A DNA stretch of 64,000 nt from Taklimakanibacter albus (lineage in GTDB: Bacteria > Pseudomonadota > Alphaproteobacteria > Rhizobiales > Aestuariivirgaceae): assembly GCF_016595235.1 (NCBI RefSeq), contig NZ_JAENHL010000008.1, positions 2,018,914 through 2,082,913 of the forward strand, given 5' to 3'. The notes beneath the pieces were generated by a model. It was not told where the DNA came from and did not search any database. It was given only the letters and a program-made list of their open reading frames with translations. Positions 25,424-33,705 of this stretch are shown here, piece after piece. The translations under genes and the position numbers were made by a program. The number at the start of each line of letters is the position of its first letter. Position 1 is the stretch's first letter.

Positions 25424-25568
25424 TTTTCCCCTTCTCCTGCGCGAAGCGTGGGAGAAGGTGGCCGAAGGCCGGATGAGGGCTCTTCCTTCCAACGATCTTT
25501 GCGGAGCGAAGAGCCCTCACCCGCCCTATCGGGCACCCTCTCCCATTGCTACGCAACGGGAGAGGGGA
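25424..25568. repeat. intergenic inverted repeat, family B copy 2
   Basis: Convergent gap between the dehydrogenase and mclA. Same arms as 22423-22565 (AAGGTGGCCGAAGGCCGG, CCTCACCCGCCCTATCGG), with outer hairpins GCGAAGCGTGGGAG and TGCTACGCAACGGGAG. Here it may also act as a transcription terminator for both genes. Confidence 0.82.
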
Positions 25569-25601
25569 AAGTTGGAAGCAGCTTCGCCTAACTGAGACTT
25601 C

Positions 25602-26579
25602 TCACCCCTTGGCGATCTGCTCGGCCTTCTTGACCAAGACCTCGGCCTGGCGGATCGAGGCGTAATCGATGAGGCGGCCGTCGAGCGACACGGCGCCCTT
25701 GCCGGCTTTCGCCGCTTCTTCCATCGCGACAAGAATACGCTTGGCGCGTGCGACATCCTTCTCGCTAGGCCCCATCGCCTCGTTGGCGAGCGTCACTTGC
25801 GAGGGATGGATGGCCCATTTGCCTTCGCAGCCCAGCACCGCGGCGCGGCCGGCGGCGGCTTTGTAGCCATCGGCGTCGGAGAAGTCACCGAAAGGACCAT
25901 CGACGGGACGCAGGCCATTGGCGCGGGCCGCGACGACCATACGGGCGAGCGCATAATGCCACATGTCGCCCCAATGCGTGGCGCGTGAGCCGTCATCGAG
26001 CTTGTCGGTCAGCACCGAATAATCGGGATTGGCGCCGCCGATATTGGTGGTGCGGGCGCGCGTCGAGGCGGCGTAGTCGGCGACGCCGAAATGCAGCGAT
26101 TCATTGCGGCGGCTGGCGCCTGCGATCGCCTCGACATTCTGCATGCCGAGCGCCGTCTCGATGATGAGCTCGAAGCCGATCTTCTTCTTGCGGCCCTTGG
26201 CGGTCTCGATCTGCGTCGCCATCATGTCGATGGCATAGACATCAGCGGCGGTGCCGACCTTAGGAATCATGATGAGGTCGAGACGGTCGCCCGCCTGCTC
26301 GAGAACGTCGACGACATCGCGATACATATAGTGGGTATCGAGGCCGTTGATGCGCACCGAGAGTGATTTGCGGCCCCAGTCGATATCGTTGATGGCCTGG
26401 ATGATGTTCTTGCGCGCCTGCTCCTTGTCGTCCGGTGCGACCGCGTCCTCGAGATCGAGAAAGATCACGTCGGCGGCCGATTTCGCTGCCTTTTCAAAGA
26501 GCTGCGGCTGGCTGCCGGGCACGGCGAGCTCGCTGCGGTTGAGCCTTGCGGCGGCCTGTTCGACGGTGTGGAAGCTCAT
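25602..26579 (-). CDS. mclA: L-malyl-CoA/beta-methylmalyl-CoA lyase of the serine cycle
   Basis: A 325-aa CitE-type aldolase. It shows RSELAVPGSQPQLFEKAA near residue 15, FLDLEDAVAPDDKEQAR near 40 with the magnesium-binding Glu/Asp, RINGLDTHYMYRDVVD near 78, and the late GKWAIHPSQVTLANE block. It resembles the malyl-CoA lyases of methylotrophs closely enough, as I remember them, to use the name. The enzyme cleaves malyl-CoA to acetyl-CoA and glyoxylate, closing the serine cycle together with mtkAB and sgaA across the neighbouring regulator. The start is ATG at 26579 (MSFHTVEQ). Confidence 0.92.
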   Translation of the reverse strand: MSFHTVEQAAARLNRSELAVPGSQPQLFEKAAKSAADVIFLDLEDAVAPDDKEQARKNIIQAINDIDWGRKSLSVRINGLDTHYMYRDVVDVLEQAGDRLDLIMIPKVGTAADVYAIDMMATQIETAKGRKKKIGFELIIETALGMQNVEAIAGASRRNESLHFGVADYAASTRARTTNIGGANPDYSVLTDKLDDGSRATHWGDMWHYALARMVVAARANGLRPVDGPFGDFSDADGYKAAAGRAAVLGCEGKWAIHPSQVTLANEAMGPSEKDVARAKRILVAMEEAAKAGKGAVSLDGRLIDYASIRQAEVLVKKAEQIAKG

Positions 26580-26898
26580 GGAAGACCTCTCGGGTGACGT
26601 GACAGGGCGATGAGACAACAGGAGGAAGCGGGATCACGTCAAGCGGCAATTCGGTCGCAGTGACGAATTCATCCGTTGGCGGATGATTTTTACCCTCGCC
26701 CCTCGCAGAGCGGAGAGGGAGGGACCCGTTGCAACGCAACGGGAGGGTGAGGGGCCTCTTCGTGATTGATCTCGATGTGAGATAAAGTGATTTTTCCGAT
26801 TGATCGGGAAGAGATGATGCTGCTGACAGGCCCCTCCCCCTTCCCGCCGCTGCGCGGCGGGCCCCTACCCTCTCCCCGCTGAAGCGGGGCGAGGGTGC
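26580..26898. repeat. 319-bp gene-free gap with a variant family A repeat (26692-26895)
   Basis: No gene is seen. The right two thirds hold a GC-rich inverted element: left arm TACCCTCGCCCCTCGCAG and GGGAGGGTGAGGGGCC, right arm GGCCCCTCCCCCTTCCCG and GCGGGGCGAGGGT, with hairpins GTTGCAACGCAAC and CGCCGCTGCGCGGCG. The 70-bp centre is AT-rich and unlike other copies. Read as minus-strand DNA it follows the LuxR gene and precedes mclA, so it may end the regulator transcript. Confidence 0.75.
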
Positions 26899-27552
26899 TC
26901 AGCGGCCGCCATCATCCCGATGCGCACCGGAAGAGTAATAAAACGCAATAGCCTGGGCGCGGCTCGAGAGATTGAGCTTCTCATAGAGATTGCGCAGGTG
27001 GAATTTCACCGTGTTCACCGAAATATCGAGTTCGCGCGCTAGCGACTTGTTGTCGAGGCCGCGCGCCAAAGCGGCGAGCAGCGTGCGCTCGCGCAGAGTG
27101 AGAGCGCTCGCGGGATCGCGGGCAAGTTCGCGCACATCGATGAAGGGAAACATCATCTGGCCTTGCGCCACGGCGCGCGCCATCACCAGAAGCTGCTCCG
27201 GCGACTGGTGGCGTGGTGAGAAACCGGCGGCGCCCGCCGCCATGGCGCGGCGCAGGATCTCGGGCTCCTCAGCCGCCCCATAGACGATCAGCCGCGGCGG
27301 CGAAGGCCGCAGACGCAGCGTATCGAGGAGGCGCTCACCCCCCATCACGGGGAGATTCCAGTCGATGAGCCCGACCCGGACCGGCACCCGCGTGACGGCG
27401 GCAAGAAATCCTTCCGCCGAGGCGGCGGTCGCCACCAGGCTGAAGGCCTTGTCGCGATCGATGAAGTCGGACAGGGCCGCCAGCATCAGGGGATTGCCGT
27501 CCCCCAGGGCGATGTCGATAGGCGCCTGATCGGCCATTTGATCAAATCCCAT
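26899..27552 (-). CDS. orphan response regulator, NarL/LuxR type
   Basis: A 217-aa protein: receiver-like domain with ALGDGN near residue 17 and the putative phospho-acceptor Asp64 (GLIDWNLPVMGG), and a C-terminal LuxR helix-turn-helix (LTLRERTLLAALARGLDNKSLARELDISVNTVKFHL, near residues 150-187, read in parts). The receiver's conserved Lys is not present (GFSPRHQSPEQ where a GYLLK-type motif is normal), so phosphorylation may not be its trigger. No histidine kinase is near. It diverges from sgaA-mtkAB and precedes mclA on its own strand, so it is the likely regulator of this serine-cycle block. Confidence 0.88.
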   Translation of the reverse strand: MGFDQMADQAPIDIALGDGNPLMLAALSDFIDRDKAFSLVATAASAEGFLAAVTRVPVRVGLIDWNLPVMGGERLLDTLRLRPSPPRLIVYGAAEEPEILRRAMAAGAAGFSPRHQSPEQLLVMARAVAQGQMMFPFIDVRELARDPASALTLRERTLLAALARGLDNKSLARELDISVNTVKFHLRNLYEKLNLSSRAQAIAFYYSSGAHRDDGGR

Positions 27553-27599
27553 ACTGATGGGTAGGTCACTTGGCTTACAATTAGCACACCACCATTCTA

Positions 27600-27623
27600 A
27601 AGGATAGGAAATCTCCTATCCTT
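27600..27623. promoter_or_regulatory. 24-bp inverted repeat between the LuxR regulator and sgaA
   Basis: AAGGATAGGA-AATC-TCCTATCCTT has perfect 10-bp arms. It lies 98 bp before sgaA and 48 bp before the regulator gene. NarL-type proteins bind inverted pairs of about 7 bp, so this is the best candidate operator for the divergent regulator. Confidence 0.6.
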
Positions 27624-27720
27624 ATGGACATCCAAAAGCAGGTGATAGGGACGTTGTGCGCGGGACCCTACCCGGTGAGATAATGCACACATAAGCAAAT
27701 CACCAGCGAGGGAGGAAACC

Positions 27721-28911
27721 ATGCCAGGTGTTCGCGGCCTTTTCATTCCAGGGCCTACCAATGTGCCGGATGCGGTGCGCCGGGCCGTTGATGTCCCTAT
27801 GGAGGATCAGCGGGCGCCCGACCTACCAGCCTTCACCTTGCCGCTGTTCGAGGACGTGAAGAAGGTCTTCAAGTCCAGGACCGGTCAGGCCTTCCTGTTC
27901 CCCTCTTCCGGCACCGGCGGCTGGGAAGCCGCCCTCACCAACACGTTGTCGCCCGGCGACAAGGTGCTCGCCGCCCGTTTCGGCCAGTTCTCGCATCTGT
28001 GGATCGACATGTGCATCCGGCTCGGCTTCGAGGTCGACGTCGTCGATGCGCCCTGGGGCGAAGGCGTGCCGGTCGATATTTTCGCCGCCCGCCTCAAGGC
28101 CGATCGCCACCACAAGATCAAGGCGGTGCTCGTCCCCCACAATGAAACCGCGACCGGCGTCACCAGCGATATCGCGGGCGTGCGCAAGGCGCTCGATGAA
28201 GCAGACCATCCGGCACTCCTCTTCGCCGACGGCGTCAGCTCGATCGCCAGCATCGATTTCCGCATGGAGGACTGGCGCGTCGATATCGCCGTCTCAGGCT
28301 CCCAGAAGGGCTTCATGATGCCGGCCGGCCTCGCCATTCTCTGCGTCAGCCAGAAGGCGCTCGCCCAGGCGCAAGACGCGCAGTCGCGGCGCTGCTATTT
28401 CGACTTCGCCGACATGGCGCGCGTCAACAAGGACGGCTATTTCCCCTATACGCCGCCGACCCATATGCTGCGCGGCTTGCGCGCCTCGCTCGATCTCCTC
28501 TTCGCCGAGGGCCTCGAGCATGTGTTCCAGCGCCATCACCGCCTCGCCGAAGCCGTGCGCCAGGCGGTTTCCGCCTGGGGCCTGAAGCTCTGCGCCGCAG
28601 CACCGCACTGGCAGTCCGACACGGTGAGCGCGATCTATTTGCCGGACGGCTTCGATTCCAACGCCTTCGTGCGCCATGCCTACAAAGCTTACGGACTCTC
28701 GCTCGGCGTCGGCCTGTCGAAGGTCGCGGGCCGCGTCTTCCGCATCGGCCATCTGGGCGATCTCAACGAGCTGATGGTGCTGACCGCTTTGTCGGGCGTC
28801 GAGCTCACATTGCGCGACCAGGGCGTTCCCTTCACCGCCGGCAGTGGTGTCGCCGCGGCGATCGAGCATTTCCACCGCACCCAACCGGCACAGCTCGCAA
28901 AGGCGGCTTGA
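27721..28911 (+). CDS. sgaA: serine-glyoxylate aminotransferase
   Basis: A 396-aa class V PLP aminotransferase. The N-terminal [18 protein letters not shown], the cofactor loop [15 protein letters not shown] near residue 58, the Asp that pairs with PLP (LLFADGVSS near 170) and the Schiff-base Lys196 in SGSQKGF are all seen. It transfers the amino group of serine to glyoxylate, giving hydroxypyruvate and glycine, the first step of the serine cycle. SD GGAGG lies 5 nt before the ATG. mtkA follows 2 bp after its stop. Confidence 0.95.
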   Translation: MPGVRGLFIPGPTNVPDAVRRAVDVPMEDQRAPDLPAFTLPLFEDVKKVFKSRTGQAFLFPSSGTGGWEAALTNTLSPGDKVLAARFGQFSHLWIDMCIRLGFEVDVVDAPWGEGVPVDIFAARLKADRHHKIKAVLVPHNETATGVTSDIAGVRKALDEADHPALLFADGVSSIASIDFRMEDWRVDIAVSGSQKGFMMPAGLAILCVSQKALAQAQDAQSRRCYFDFADMARVNKDGYFPYTPPTHMLRGLRASLDLLFAEGLEHVFQRHHRLAEAVRQAVSAWGLKLCAAAPHWQSDTVSAIYLPDGFDSNAFVRHAYKAYGLSLGVGLSKVAGRVFRIGHLGDLNELMVLTALSGVELTLRDQGVPFTAGSGVAAAIEHFHRTQPAQLAKAA

Positions 28912-28913
28912 AG

Positions 28914-30101
28914 ATGGACATCCACGAATATCAGGCGAAGGAAATCCTCTCGCGCTTCGGCGTCGCGGTGCCGCAAGGCGGTCTCGCTTACAGCCCCGAG
29001 CAGGCGGCCTATCGCGCCCGCGACATCGGGGGCAGCAAATGGATCGTCAAGGCGCAGATCCATTCGGGCGGCCGCGGCAAGGCGGGCGGCGTCAAACTCT
29101 GCTCCTCCGAGCATCAGGTCGAGGAGGAGGCCGACGAACTGTTCGGCAAACGCCTCGTCACCCATCAGACCGGGCCCCAAGGCAAGACCGTCTATCGCGT
29201 CTATGTCGAAGGCGCCGTCGCCATCAAGCGCGAGATCTATCTGGGCCTGGTGCTCGACCGCAAGTCGGAGCGCGTGATGGTAGTGGCCTCGAGCGCCGGC
29301 GGCATGGAAATCGAGGAGATCGCCCAGCGCGAACCCAACTCGATCATCCGCAGCGTCGTCGAACCGGCGGTCGGCATGCCGGCCTTCCAGGCGCGCGAGA
29401 TCGCCTTCGGCCTCGGCCTCGAGCCGGCGCTGACGCAGCAGGCGGTCAACACCATTCTCGGCTGCTACAAAGCCTTCGAGGAGCTCGATGCGACGATGGT
29501 CGAGATCAATCCGCTGGTCGTCACCGAGGACAACCGGCTCATCGCGCTTGATGCCAAGATGACCTTCGACGACAACGCCCTGTTCCGCCTGCCGCATATC
29601 GCGGAACTGCGCGACAAGTCGCAGGAGGATCCGCGCGAGACACGTGCGAATGACCGCGGTCTTTCCTATGTCGGGCTCGACGGCTCGATCGGTTGCATCG
29701 TCAATGGCGCCGGCCTCGCCATGGCGACCATGGACATGATCAAGGCGGCGGGCGGCGAGCCCGCGAATTTTCTCGATATCGGCGGCGGCGCCACGCCCGA
29801 ACGTGTCGCCAAGGCGTTCCGGCTCGTCACCTCGGACCAGAATGTGCGCGCCATCCTCGTCAACATCTTCGCCGGCATCAACCGCTGCGACTGGGTGGCG
29901 GAAGGCATCGTGATGGCGCTGCAGAAAACCCCCCTCAACATGCCGGTGGTGGTGCGCCTCGCCGGCACCCATGTCGAAGAAGGGCGCAAGATCCTGGCGC
30001 GCTCCGGCCTTCCCATCATCCGCGCCGGCACACTCGCCGAAGCGGCGAGCCGCGCGGTCGCCGCGTGGCGCAATGACAGCCTGACAAAGGTGGCCTCATG
30101 A
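28914..30101 (+). CDS. mtkA: malate-CoA ligase (malate thiokinase) beta subunit
   Basis: A 395-aa ATP-grasp protein of the SucC family. It starts [23 protein letters not shown], has the nucleotide-binding [19 protein letters not shown] near residues 38-55, and [20 protein letters not shown] near 200. The VAVPQGG start and its partners sgaA, mtkB and mclA point to malate rather than succinate as the substrate. With MtkB it makes malyl-CoA from malate, CoA and ATP. A TTG at 28908 is in frame, but ATG at 28914 is the family start. Confidence 0.92.
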   Translation: MDIHEYQAKEILSRFGVAVPQGGLAYSPEQAAYRARDIGGSKWIVKAQIHSGGRGKAGGVKLCSSEHQVEEEADELFGKRLVTHQTGPQGKTVYRVYVEGAVAIKREIYLGLVLDRKSERVMVVASSAGGMEIEEIAQREPNSIIRSVVEPAVGMPAFQAREIAFGLGLEPALTQQAVNTILGCYKAFEELDATMVEINPLVVTEDNRLIALDAKMTFDDNALFRLPHIAELRDKSQEDPRETRANDRGLSYVGLDGSIGCIVNGAGLAMATMDMIKAAGGEPANFLDIGGGATPERVAKAFRLVTSDQNVRAILVNIFAGINRCDWVAEGIVMALQKTPLNMPVVVRLAGTHVEEGRKILARSGLPIIRAGTLAEAASRAVAAWRNDSLTKVAS

Positions 30102-30985
30102 CAATCCTTCTCGATCGCGCGACCCGCGTCCTGGTCCTCGGCATCACCGGCAAGATCGGCAGCTTCCACACCCAGGAAATGATCGCCTATGGCACCAATA
30201 TCGTTGGCGGCGTCACACCCGGCAAAGGTGGCTCCATGGTCCATAATGTGCCGGTCTTCGACACGATCAAGGAAGCGGTGGAGAAGACGGAAGCCAGCGC
30301 GGCGATCGTCTTCGTGCCGCCGCCTTTCGCGGCCGATTCGATCATGGAGGCGGCCGACGCGGGGCTGAAGCTCTGCGTCGCCATCACCGACGGCATTCCG
30401 GCCAAGGACATGATCCGGGTGAAGCGCTACATGCGCCGCTACGCCCGCGAGAACCGCATGCAGCTCGTCGGGCCCAATTGCGCCGGCATCATCTCGCCCG
30501 GCAAGTCGCTGCTCGGGATCATGCCGGGACATATCTATCTGCCCGGTCATATCGGCGTCGTCGGGCGCTCCGGCACGCTCGGTTACGAAGCCGCGGCGCA
30601 AATGAAGGACCTCGGCATCGGCATCTCGACCAGCGTCGGCATCGGCGGCGATCCGATCAACGGCTCGTCCTTCCGCGACATCCTCGAATTGTTCGAAAAC
30701 GATCCCGACACCCATGCGGTGATGATGATCGGCGAGATCGGCGGACCGCAGGAAGCCGAAGCCGCCGCCTATATCAGAGAGCATATGACGAAACCGGTCG
30801 CCGCTTATGTGGCGGGTCTCTCGGCGCCGAAAGGCCGGCGCATGGGCCATGCCGGCGCCATCATTCAGGCTTTCGGTGAGAGCGCCAGCGAGAAGGTGGA
30901 ACTGTTGCGCGATGCCGGTGTGGCGATCTCGCCGTCACCTTCGGAGATCGGCCGCACCATGGAGACACTGCTGAAGGCAGCGTGA
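30098..30985 (+). CDS. mtkB: malate-CoA ligase (malate thiokinase) alpha subunit
   Basis: A 295-aa SucD-type protein. The CoA-binding Rossmann start is [35 protein letters not shown] near residues 10-44 (read in parts), with [20 protein letters not shown] near 125, and the active-site His251 in [10 protein letters not shown], which is phosphorylated during catalysis in this family. It starts by ATGA overlap with mtkA. It completes the malyl-CoA synthetase whose product MclA cleaves. Confidence 0.93.
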   Translation: MTILLDRATRVLVLGITGKIGSFHTQEMIAYGTNIVGGVTPGKGGSMVHNVPVFDTIKEAVEKTEASAAIVFVPPPFAADSIMEAADAGLKLCVAITDGIPAKDMIRVKRYMRRYARENRMQLVGPNCAGIISPGKSLLGIMPGHIYLPGHIGVVGRSGTLGYEAAAQMKDLGIGISTSVGIGGDPINGSSFRDILELFENDPDTHAVMMIGEIGGPQEAEAAAYIREHMTKPVAAYVAGLSAPKGRRMGHAGAIIQAFGESASEKVELLRDAGVAISPSPSEIGRTMETLLKAA

Positions 30986-31007
30986 ATACGCATCTCCGCT
31001 CCCCATC

Positions 31008-31035
31008 GTCGTCCCGGCTTTCGCCGGGATGACGA
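31008..31035. repeat. repeat family E half-copy, likely bidirectional terminator
   Basis: GTCGTCCCGGCTTTCGCC followed by GGGATGACG forms a stem of about 8 bp around CTTTCG in the convergent gap between mtkB and the hydrolase gene. The same hairpin forms both ends of the 100-bp elements at 53721 and 62198. Confidence 0.7.
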
Positions 31036-31053
31036 GCTGGGAAAGTGCGGAGC

Positions 31054-32064
31054 CTATTCGCCAACATCGATGATGGCGTCAGCGAAAGCCTGCGGCGCTT
31101 CCTGTGGCAAATTATGTCCGATGCCGCCGGTCAGGTTGCGATGCGTATATTTGCCTGAATACATCTTCGCATAGACGCCAGGCTCGGGATGCGGGGCGCC
31201 ATTGGCGTCGCCTTCGAGCGTAATCGTAGGGATGTGGATGACGGGCGCCTTCGCCAGCCGCTTCTCGAATGCATCATATATCTGTTCGCCTTCGACGAGG
31301 CCGAGGCGCCAGCGGTAATTATGGATCACGATTGCGACGTGATCCGGATTGACGAAAGCGGCGGCACTGCGCGCGAAGGTCGCCTCGTCGAAATTCCACT
31401 TGGGCGACGCCAGCTGCCAGATGAGCCGCGCGAAGTCATTGGTATATTTCTCATAGCCTTCGCGGCCACGCTCGGTCGCGAAATAATACTGATACCACCA
31501 TTGCAGCTCGGCCTTGGGCGGCAGCGGCTGCTTGCCCGCCTCCTGGTTGCCGATGAGATAGCCGCTGACGGAGACCAGCGCCTTGCAGCGCTCGGGCCAG
31601 AGGGCGGCCAGAATATTGGCGGTCCGCGCGCCCCAGTCGCAGCCGCCGATCGTGGCCTTTTCGATTTTCAGCGCATCCATGAGATTGATGATGTCGACGG
31701 CGATCACCGATTGCTGGCCATTCCGTATCGTCTCATCCGACAGGAAACGCGTCGGTCCGTAACCGCGCAGATAAGGCACGATCACACGATAGCCTTTAGC
31801 CGCCAGCAAGGGAGCGACATCGACATAAGTGTGAATGTCGTAAGGCCAGCCATGCAGCAGGATGACGGGCGGACCGTCGGCCGGACCTTCCTCCGCATAG
31901 CCGACATTGAGCATGCCAGCCTCGATCTGCTTGATCGCACCGAAGGAAGTTACCGCCGCCCTGGCGGCTTTTTTGGCGCCGAGATCGATCGCGGCGAAGG
32001 TCATGGCCGCGGCGCCGACGAGAAGGCGGCGGCGCTGATCGATGGTTTCGCGGGGCTTGTCCAT
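31054..32064 (-). CDS. exported alpha/beta hydrolase (epoxide hydrolase/haloalkane dehalogenase-like)
   Basis: A 336-aa alpha/beta hydrolase with a Tat-like N terminus (QRRRLLVGAAAMTFAAIDLGAKKAARA). Oxyanion motif LLHGWPYD lies near residue 73, the nucleophile is an Asp in GGCDWGAR near 143, and the catalytic His is in GIGHNLPQE near 320. An Asp nucleophile marks epoxide hydrolases and dehalogenases rather than esterases. The substrate is unknown. Its upstream region carries a 36-bp element shared with the second hydrolase at 37354. Confidence 0.87.
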   Translation of the reverse strand: MDKPRETIDQRRRLLVGAAAMTFAAIDLGAKKAARAAVTSFGAIKQIEAGMLNVGYAEEGPADGPPVILLHGWPYDIHTYVDVAPLLAAKGYRVIVPYLRGYGPTRFLSDETIRNGQQSVIAVDIINLMDALKIEKATIGGCDWGARTANILAALWPERCKALVSVSGYLIGNQEAGKQPLPPKAELQWWYQYYFATERGREGYEKYTNDFARLIWQLASPKWNFDEATFARSAAAFVNPDHVAIVIHNYRWRLGLVEGEQIYDAFEKRLAKAPVIHIPTITLEGDANGAPHPEPGVYAKMYSGKYTHRNLTGGIGHNLPQEAPQAFADAIIDVGE

Positions 32065-32173
32065 GGTATCCTCTTCGTATTGCAATGCGACGAGCTGGTC
32101 ATTAGGGAACGACGGAAAATGGCATCGCCGCCCTATGCATCATACCAAAGATCGTCACAGGCCGAGGTCAATT

Positions 32174-32209
32174 CCATTATACGATGGTGGCGGCTAAAGC
32201 TTTGGATCG
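32174..32209 (-). promoter_or_regulatory. 36-bp promoter-like element shared by two hydrolase genes (copy 1)
   Basis: Read on the minus strand it begins CGATCCA and ends CCATCGTATAATGG, 110 bp before the hydrolase start. Copy 2 is at 38710-38745 with identical length and identical ends; only part of the middle differs. TATAAT is a perfect -10 box, or CGTATAAT could be the -10 of an ECF-type promoter with GATCCA as -35. Confidence 0.65.
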
Positions 32210-32211
32210 GG

Positions 32212-32970
32212 TCAGGCGAGATAGCCCGAAACCCCATCCCACAACAATTTCAAGGCCGTCACGACCAGCAGTCCGTAGCAGGCCCGATAGAGCTGGCGCT
32301 GGTCCAGCCGGCCGTGAAGCCGCCAGCCAAGCCAGATACCGGCAGGAATGACGGGCAGGCAGACCGCCATCAATATCCAGACGGGAGCGGTCGGCCTCAC
32401 CAGCAGCAGCCACGGCACTGCCTTGACTGCATTGCCGACGGTGAAGAACAGGCTCGTCGTTCCCGCATAGATTTCCTTGCTGAGGCCGAGGGGCAACAGA
32501 TACATCGCAAGCGGCGGTCCGCCCGAATGCGCCACCATGGTGGTGATTCCGGAAGCGAAGCCGGCCGTGACCGCCTTCGGCGACGAACGCGGACGGATCG
32601 TCACTTTGGCCCCGGCGGCAAACCAGAGTCCGACAAAAATCAACGTGATTGCCGCCATCATGATCGCGATGGCGCGGTGGTCCAGTATACGGAACAGCAG
32701 ATAGCCAATCCCGATGCCGATCAGGAGTCCCGGCAAAAGCAGCGCAAGGTCGGGCTTCGACCATGTCGAGGGCCTCCAGTAGCGCAACGCGACCAGATCC
32801 ATGGCGATGAACAGAGGCGCGAGCAGGCCGCCGGCGGTGACCGGGTCCATCACCAGCGACAGGAGTGGAATCCCGATTATGGCGAATCCGCCCCCGAACG
32901 CACCCCGCATAAAAGAGATCAGGAACACGCCGGCGAGGGCGACCAGGATCGTGGCAATTGTCAACTCCAT
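32212..32970 (-). CDS. TauE/SafE family membrane transporter
   Basis: A 252-aa protein with seven to eight hydrophobic segments and the family start FLISFMRGAFGGGFAIIGIPLLSLVMDP (residues 17-44, in parts), plus the second-half repeat TMVAHSGGPPLAMYLLPLGLSK near 145. Proteins of this family are thought to carry sulfite, sulfonates or other organic anions across the inner membrane. It lies directly downstream of the FixJ-like regulator (22-bp gap), same strand. The cargo is not predictable. ATG at 32970 is used because the frame continues upstream over the regulator gene. Confidence 0.88.
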   Translation of the reverse strand: MELTIATILVALAGVFLISFMRGAFGGGFAIIGIPLLSLVMDPVTAGGLLAPLFIAMDLVALRYWRPSTWSKPDLALLLPGLLIGIGIGYLLFRILDHRAIAIMMAAITLIFVGLWFAAGAKVTIRPRSSPKAVTAGFASGITTMVAHSGGPPLAMYLLPLGLSKEIYAGTTSLFFTVGNAVKAVPWLLLVRPTAPVWILMAVCLPVIPAGIWLGWRLHGRLDQRQLYRACYGLLVVTALKLLWDGVSGYLA

Positions 32971-32992
32971 GTGACCGCCCTCTTGCCATCGT

Positions 32993-33664
32993 TCACTGGT
33001 GAGCAATGCCGAGCTGCGACGCCATATGGACGAGGTCCGGCAGCGAGCGCGCCAGCATCTTGCGCATGGCGTGGCCGCGATGCACCTTGACCGTGATTTC
33101 ACTGATGCCGAGCTCGTAGGCCACCTGCTTGTTGCGCAGGCCCGCGACGACCCGGGCCATGACCTCCTGCTCGCGGCGGCTGAGCGAAGCATGGCGATCC
33201 CGCAAATTGCGTGTTTCGGTATCGCCGGCCAGGACTGAGCGGCTGCGCGCCAGTGCCTCGTCAATGGCGCCCAGCAGGACTTCTTCGTCCTCCGCCTTGG
33301 TCAGGAAGTCGACCGCGCCCGCTTTCATCGCTTTGACGGCCGTCGAGAGATCACGATTGTCGGTGACGAACACAAAGGACAAGTCGCGGCGTTCGGCTGA
33401 GACAAGCTTCTGCACCTCAAGCCCACCGAGATCGCGCAGGTCGACATCGAGAATCACGCAGCTGGGACCCGACGGCCGCGGGTGAGTCAGGAATTCGTAC
33501 GCGGATGAGAAGGCTTCCGGCTGCCAGCCGGCGGATCGGACCAACACTTCCAGGGATCGGCGCGTGGCAGAATCTTCATCGATGATGAATATGATGGGTG
33601 CCTCGTGGACAAGAGCGGCCGGCTTCGGCCTGGCGTCCGAATATATCGACTGATACGAATACAT
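32993..33664 (-). CDS. FixJ/NarL-type response regulator
   Basis: A 223-aa protein with a receiver domain (acidic IIDED near residue 28, phospho-acceptor Asp73 in [12 protein letters not shown], Lys123 in [10 protein letters not shown]) and a C-terminal LuxR-type HTH ([34 protein letters not shown], in parts, near residues 160-195). All receiver residues needed for phosphorylation are present, unlike the regulator at 26899. No histidine kinase gene is nearby. The 20-residue N-terminal tail is unusual. It probably controls the TauE gene or the EmrAB genes around it. Confidence 0.9.
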   Translation of the reverse strand: MYSYQSIYSDARPKPAALVHEAPIIFIIDEDSATRRSLEVLVRSAGWQPEAFSSAYEFLTHPRPSGPSCVILDVDLRDLGGLEVQKLVSAERRDLSFVFVTDNRDLSTAVKAMKAGAVDFLTKAEDEEVLLGAIDEALARSRSVLAGDTETRNLRDRHASLSRREQEVMARVVAGLRNKQVAYELGISEITVKVHRGHAMRKMLARSLPDLVHMASQLGIAHQ

Positions 33665-33705
33665 TGCCGTCACCTCCGTTGCTGGGATGGGTTCAACGCC
33701 GCCGC

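Noticed and set aside
4881-26895. CRISPR array
   Set aside because: The repeats are single inverted elements in separate gaps, not short direct repeats with regular spacers, and no cas genes are present.
31189-33090. A 633-codon plus-strand frame spanning hydrolase, gap and TauE gene
   Set aside because: It crosses a hydrolase gene, a promoter region and a transporter gene on the opposite strand; no real protein would have such composition.
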